Positions 6,768 through 9,154 of a DNA stretch of 9,154 nt are shown piece by piece. Made by a program: the position numbers and the translations under genes. The notes below the pieces were generated by a model. The model was not told where the DNA came from. It saw only the letters and a program-made list of their open reading frames with translations, and did no database searches. The stretch comes from an uncultured Bdellovibrionales bacterium (GTDB lineage Bacteria > Bdellovibrionota > Bdellovibrionia > Bdellovibrionales > UBA1609): positions 1 through 9,154 of the forward strand of contig CALJPJ010000290.1 of NCBI GenBank assembly GCA_937980625.1, read 5' to 3'. Position 1 is the stretch's first letter. Each line of letters opens with the position of its first letter.

Positions 6768-7496
6768 ATGAAAAAAAAATGGAATTATGAAAACGATCAA
6801 TTCACAAAGCTACCAGCCAACTTAAAGCATCTTCCTTTGTTTACAAGGCACTTCGATTTTACTAGCTGGATATTTAGATGTATCTGGGGTTTTATTATGA
6901 AAGCAATTGTATTCAGACTTTATGTAAGAATTAAAATACATGGAGATTTTAAAAAAATTTATCAAGAAAACCCTAAACTACTAATTATTTGTAATCACAG
7001 CAGTCACATGGACACCACTGTAATTACTGCTGCAATTCCATTTAAATATTGGCTCGATTTATATATTGGCGCTGCCAAAGATTATTGGTTTCAAAACTCT
7101 TTATTTACATTTTTCTCTAAGCATTGTCTTGGCGCCATTCCCATTGACCGCAAAGACAAATCTAGTGAATCGATCAAATTAATATTAAGACTTCTCAAGT
7201 CTTTAGAGCGCATTTGGATGATTATCTACCCAGAAGGAACACGCTCACAAGACGGTTATATTAAAAAATTCAAACGAGGTATTAGTATATTTTCTCAACG
7301 AACAGATACACCTATTTTATTTTTATATTTAAAAGGAGCTGCCGAACTTATGCCCAAAGGATCATTCCCAAGAATGGGCCTAGTCCAACTTTATGTGGGG
7401 CCTGTTCAACAACCCGCTAATATCGAAGAGATCGATAAAAATGACAGAGACTGGGTAATGACTATTAACCCTAAGGCTTTTCGAGAAACTAAATAG
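6768..7496 (+). CDS. PlsC-like 1-acylglycerol-3-phosphate acyltransferase family protein
   Basis: A 242-residue member of the PlsC/LPLAT family, which transfers acyl chains to lysophosphatidate or related lipid acceptors at the inner membrane. The catalytic HX4D motif is His77 to Asp82 in NHSSHMD. The second block is GAIPIDRKD (122-130, Arg128), the third YPEGTRS (154-160), and the fourth TPILFLYLKG (181-190). All four acyltransferase blocks are present, so activity is expected; the precise acceptor cannot be read from sequence. A hydrophobic stretch at about 33-52 may sit on the membrane. AGGA (6758-6761) overlaps the preceding stop codon and lies six bases before the ATG, so this is the third gene of one operon with the regulator and the CdsA-like protein. 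Its end overlaps the convergent serine hydrolase gene by eight bases. Confidence 0.85.
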   Translation: MKKKWNYENDQFTKLPANLKHLPLFTRHFDFTSWIFRCIWGFIMKAIVFRLYVRIKIHGDFKKIYQENPKLLIICNHSSHMDTTVITAAIPFKYWLDLYIGAAKDYWFQNSLFTFFSKHCLGAIPIDRKDKSSESIKLILRLLKSLERIWMIIYPEGTRSQDGYIKKFKRGISIFSQRTDTPILFLYLKGAAELMPKGSFPRMGLVQLYVGPVQQPANIEEIDKNDRDWVMTINPKAFRETK

Positions 7497-8427
7497 CCAA
7501 GGCATGATTTGTGTTTTGATTTTCAATACAGCTTAAAATTAAATCTGATAATAATGTATGATTGCCTGTGTAGTTACTAAAAAATGTCAATTCTAAGTTC
7601 ATATTTTCTAAATAACAAAATAAGGCATCAACCCCGGGTGCACCACCAATAGAATAATACATATGACCATCTGAACTCTTACACTTATACAAAAGCTGCT
7701 TATATCTTAACTCTTCCTTAAAAATATTATGATACTCATTGGCCGAGGTATATAACAAGCTATCTCCCCAGCCCGTAACTAATTTAGTGTGCTGAACCCT
7801 CTTATAGACCTCACCTTGAGAAGTATAATTACTAGCAAATTGTTTTGAATACTTATAGCTAAAATCTAATTTACTTTTCTTACTTAAAAAACACATCACC
7901 TCATGAAATGGTCCACCAAATAATTTAGATATAATCAAAGATAAAACAACATAGCCTGAGTTTGAGTAATCAAACCTCTCCCCTGGACTAAATTTTAATG
8001 GAAATGAAAAAATCTGCTCTACTAACTGTTGCAAGTTTAAATGATTAATATCCTTTTTAGTTAAAAGCTCTAAATAGTCTGGCAAACCTGATGTATGCTG
8101 AATCAAATCTTTAATAGTTAAATTAGAGTGCGGACAAGGTATATAATCTTTGACATTGAAGGATGGAAAATAATTTAAATTTTCAATGATTAGGTTCACT
8201 AGAGCTGGTTTGGCCAATGAACCTAATAAAAAAAATGTATCTCCATTAATTGGACTTTTACTTTTTTGATCTTTAGCGCCAATATAATCTTCATAAATTA
8301 GCTGCTTATTTTGCCTCACCTGTAATATAAACCCAGGGCTTTTATCATTTAAATTTAATACTTGTTTATGATTGGCTAACTTCGACTTTATATTGTTAAT
8401 CAAGCTGAGGTAGTTGGCTAGTAGCAT
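7489..8427 (-). CDS. Beta-lactamase-fold serine hydrolase (class C-like, PF00144 type)
   Basis: A 312-residue protein of the serine beta-lactamase-like family, whose members include esterases, DD-peptidases and class C enzymes. The nucleophile motif SxxK is Ser70-Leu-Ala-Lys73, the second motif YxN is Tyr154-Ser-Asn156, and the family block HTSGLPDY occurs at 111-118. The third motif, normally HGG or KTG, reads Ile-Gly-Gly (260-262) in SIGGAPG, so its first residue is unusual. No Sec signal peptide is visible, which argues for a cytoplasmic enzyme. The start is the ATG at 8427, not the GTG three codons upstream: AAAAGG (complement of 8436-8441) stands eight bases before this ATG but abuts the GTG. 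A sigma-54-like promoter precedes it. The substrate is unknown, and antibiotic hydrolysis should not be assumed. Confidence 0.8.
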   Translation of the reverse strand: MLLANYLSLINNIKSKLANHKQVLNLNDKSPGFILQVRQNKQLIYEDYIGAKDQKSKSPINGDTFFLLGSLAKPALVNLIIENLNYFPSFNVKDYIPCPHSNLTIKDLIQHTSGLPDYLELLTKKDINHLNLQQLVEQIFSFPLKFSPGERFDYSNSGYVVLSLIISKLFGGPFHEVMCFLSKKSKLDFSYKYSKQFASNYTSQGEVYKRVQHTKLVTGWGDSLLYTSANEYHNIFKEELRYKQLLYKCKSSDGHMYYSIGGAPGVDALFCYLENMNLELTFFSNYTGNHTLLSDLILSCIENQNTNHALAI

Positions 8428-8469
8428 GGTGGTCACCTTTTATAAATCTGTAGTACAACAAAGATATAA

Positions 8470-8485
8470 AGCTAATTTTATGCCA
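8470..8485 (-). promoter_or_regulatory. Sigma-54-like (-24/-12) promoter before the serine hydrolase
   Basis: The minus strand reads TGGCAT, five bases, then TAGCT. The GG and GC pairs are ten bases apart, exactly the sigma-54 spacing, and the match to TGGCAC-N5-TTGCW has two mismatches. Transcription would begin near 8459, giving a leader of about 32 bases with the AAAAGG ribosome site. The neighbouring operon encodes a sigma-54 activator. Confidence 0.45.
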
Positions 8486-8618
8486 AGTCTTAATGTCAAT
8501 GAACCAAGCTCAAGTGTAGTTAATTTTGATTTGAGCCAATGAAAATCAACTGAAGTCTCATTTATTAGATTTAACTGTCTTAGCCTAGAGACGACTACAA
8601 CCTTATACCAATTCTATT

Positions 8619-8632
8619 AAATAAGCTTATTT
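8619..8632. repeat. 14-bp perfect palindrome
   Basis: AAATAAGCTTATTT is self-complementary and is followed by further T residues on the plus strand. With no loop bases and mostly A-T pairs it is a poor terminator, but it could be a dimeric protein site. It lies just before the -35 hexamer of the oxidoreductase promoter. Confidence 0.3.
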
Positions 8633-8649
8633 TTTAGCCCATCTAGGTC

Positions 8650-8678
8650 TTGAATATCAGCTATAAAATAGCTATAAA
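8650..8678 (+). promoter_or_regulatory. Sigma-70-like promoter for the oxidoreductase gene
   Basis: TTGAAT (8650-8655) and TATAAA (8673-8678) are separated by the ideal 17 bases. Transcription would start near 8685, leaving a leader of about 64 bases that contains the perfect hairpin. The -10 lies in a short direct repeat, AGCTATAAA occurring twice in this stretch. Confidence 0.55.
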
Positions 8679-8697
8679 TTAGGACTTAATTTTACAT

Positions 8698-8720
8698 TAA
8701 ATGACCAAAGAGGTCATTTA
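8698..8720 (+). promoter_or_regulatory. Perfect 9-bp stem-loop or operator before the oxidoreductase gene
   Basis: TAAATGACC pairs perfectly with GGTCATTTA around loop AAAGA. It sits just downstream of the predicted transcription start and 28 bases before the chosen ATG. It could be a repressor operator (TGACC dyad) or an RNA hairpin. An in-frame ATG at 8701 lies inside its left arm and is a less likely start, as it has no well-placed ribosome site. Confidence 0.6.
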
Positions 8721-8748
8721 TCGCCTGCAACCTAGAGAACAAAAATAT

Positions 8749-9154
8749 ATGGCCTTAAATAATTTTAATTTTACGATCTCAACAGTAAACGGCAGTGGTA
8801 GCCAATCTGCCAACAATATTTTATTAAAAACTATCTTTAGAAGTGGTTTTCCTGTGGCCGGTAAAAATATTTTTCCCTCCAATATTGCTGGTTTGCCTAC
8901 TAGTTATGCGATTAGAGTTAACAAGGCTGGGCATACTGCTTACCAAAAACAAAATCAACTTTTAGTCAGCATGAACCCCTCTACATTTGATCAAGATTTA
9001 AAATGCTTAGATAAAGGATCAAAAGTTTTATACAACTCAAACTTAAAAGTAAAACCTGAAAATTTATCCACTGAGTTTGAATTTATTGGAGTTCCGTTTA
9101 AAAATATCGCCCGACAAATTTCTAAATCGCCCAATATGGTCAAATATTTAACTA
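8749..9154 (+). CDS. 2-oxoacid:acceptor oxidoreductase alpha subunit, N-terminal part (KorA type)
   Basis: The first 135 codons of a gene cut by the window end. They form the gamma-type (POR) domain that opens fused alpha subunits of 2-oxoacid:ferredoxin oxidoreductases, which decarboxylate 2-oxoglutarate or a similar acid to the acyl-CoA while reducing ferredoxin, together with a TPP-binding beta subunit. Seen motifs are GSGSQSANN (15-23), GKNIFPSNIAGLPT (38-51), GHTA (61-64) and LLVSMNP (71-77). The wording GKNIFPSNIAGLPT is typical of the 2-oxoglutarate-like branch, but the substrate cannot be fixed from the fragment. The ATG at 8749 places the GSGSQSANN motif at the usual distance from the start; the in-frame ATG at 8701 would add 16 residues and lies in a hairpin. 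The cognate beta subunit is expected downstream, outside the window. Confidence 0.85.
   Translation, partial: MALNNFNFTISTVNGSGSQSANNILLKTIFRSGFPVAGKNIFPSNIAGLPTSYAIRVNKAGHTAYQKQNQLLVSMNPSTFDQDLKCLDKGSKVLYNSNLKVKPENLSTEFEFIGVPFKNIARQISKSPNMVKYLT

Larger units (their letters stand above)
8428..8748. other. 321-bp divergent intergenic region
   Basis: This AT-rich gap separates the minus-strand serine hydrolase from the plus-strand oxidoreductase. It holds a sigma-54-like promoter for the former, and a sigma-70-like promoter and perfect hairpin for the latter, each listed separately. Other structure is weaker: a 9-bp stem with one mismatch (about 8519-8527 with 8542-8550), GCTCAA (8508-8513) repeated inverted as TTGAGC (8531-8536), and a 14-bp palindrome at 8619-8632. 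No ORF with a credible start was found. Confidence 0.55.

Noticed and set aside
8428..8436. GTG at 8436 as the start of the serine hydrolase
   Set aside because: AAAAGG directly abuts this codon, whereas it is eight bases from the ATG at 8427.

Overview
This is an AT-rich bacterial chromosome segment (about two thirds A+T by eye) with compact genes. Its E. coli-type SerA, NtrC-type response regulator with a GAFTGA motif, Sec signal peptides and Shine-Dalgarno sites suggest a Gram-negative proteobacterium or a relative such as Bdellovibrionota. The lineage is an inference from gene content and is not proven. I see no phage genes, no CRISPR array and no rRNA or tRNA genes.

Layout. Bases 1-561 hold the 3' part of an unrecognised cysteine-containing protein gene. 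A gap follows (562-925) that contains a striking inverted-repeat element at about 638-820. Next are an FAD-linked D-2-hydroxyglutarate dehydrogenase-like gene (926-2305), a gap with a second, imperfect long hairpin (about 2345-2485), and a small secreted four-cysteine protein (2596-3084). That gene converges on serA (3087-4292, minus strand). From the serA upstream region a three-gene plus-strand operon diverges (4490-7496): a sigma-54 response regulator, a divergent CdsA-like membrane protein and a PlsC-like acyltransferase. The operon runs tail to tail into a minus-strand serine hydrolase of the beta-lactamase fold (7489-8427, with the start moved in by three codons). The last gap (8428-8748) carries a sigma-54-like promoter on the minus strand, and on the plus strand a sigma-70-like promoter and a perfect hairpin. 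The window ends inside a 2-oxoacid:acceptor oxidoreductase alpha-subunit gene (8749 onward), which is cut off by the window edge.

Two themes emerge. First, three genes touch 2-oxoglutarate chemistry. Enzymes of the SerA type can reduce 2-oxoglutarate to D-2-hydroxyglutarate while making serine precursor, the FAD dehydrogenase would oxidise it back, and the final gene resembles 2-oxoglutarate:ferredoxin oxidoreductase. Second, the central operon ties an NtrC-class regulator to two phospholipid-synthesis-type enzymes. In the CdsA-like one, several normally conserved active-site positions are changed, so its activity may be altered or lost. The best sigma-54-like promoter found stands before the serine hydrolase next to this operon, making it a candidate target of the regulator.

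The most unusual non-coding signals are the 638-820 element, which looks like a non-autonomous mobile element with possible 5-bp target duplications, and a leader region before the response regulator that combines a 23-codon ORF with a perfect hairpin.
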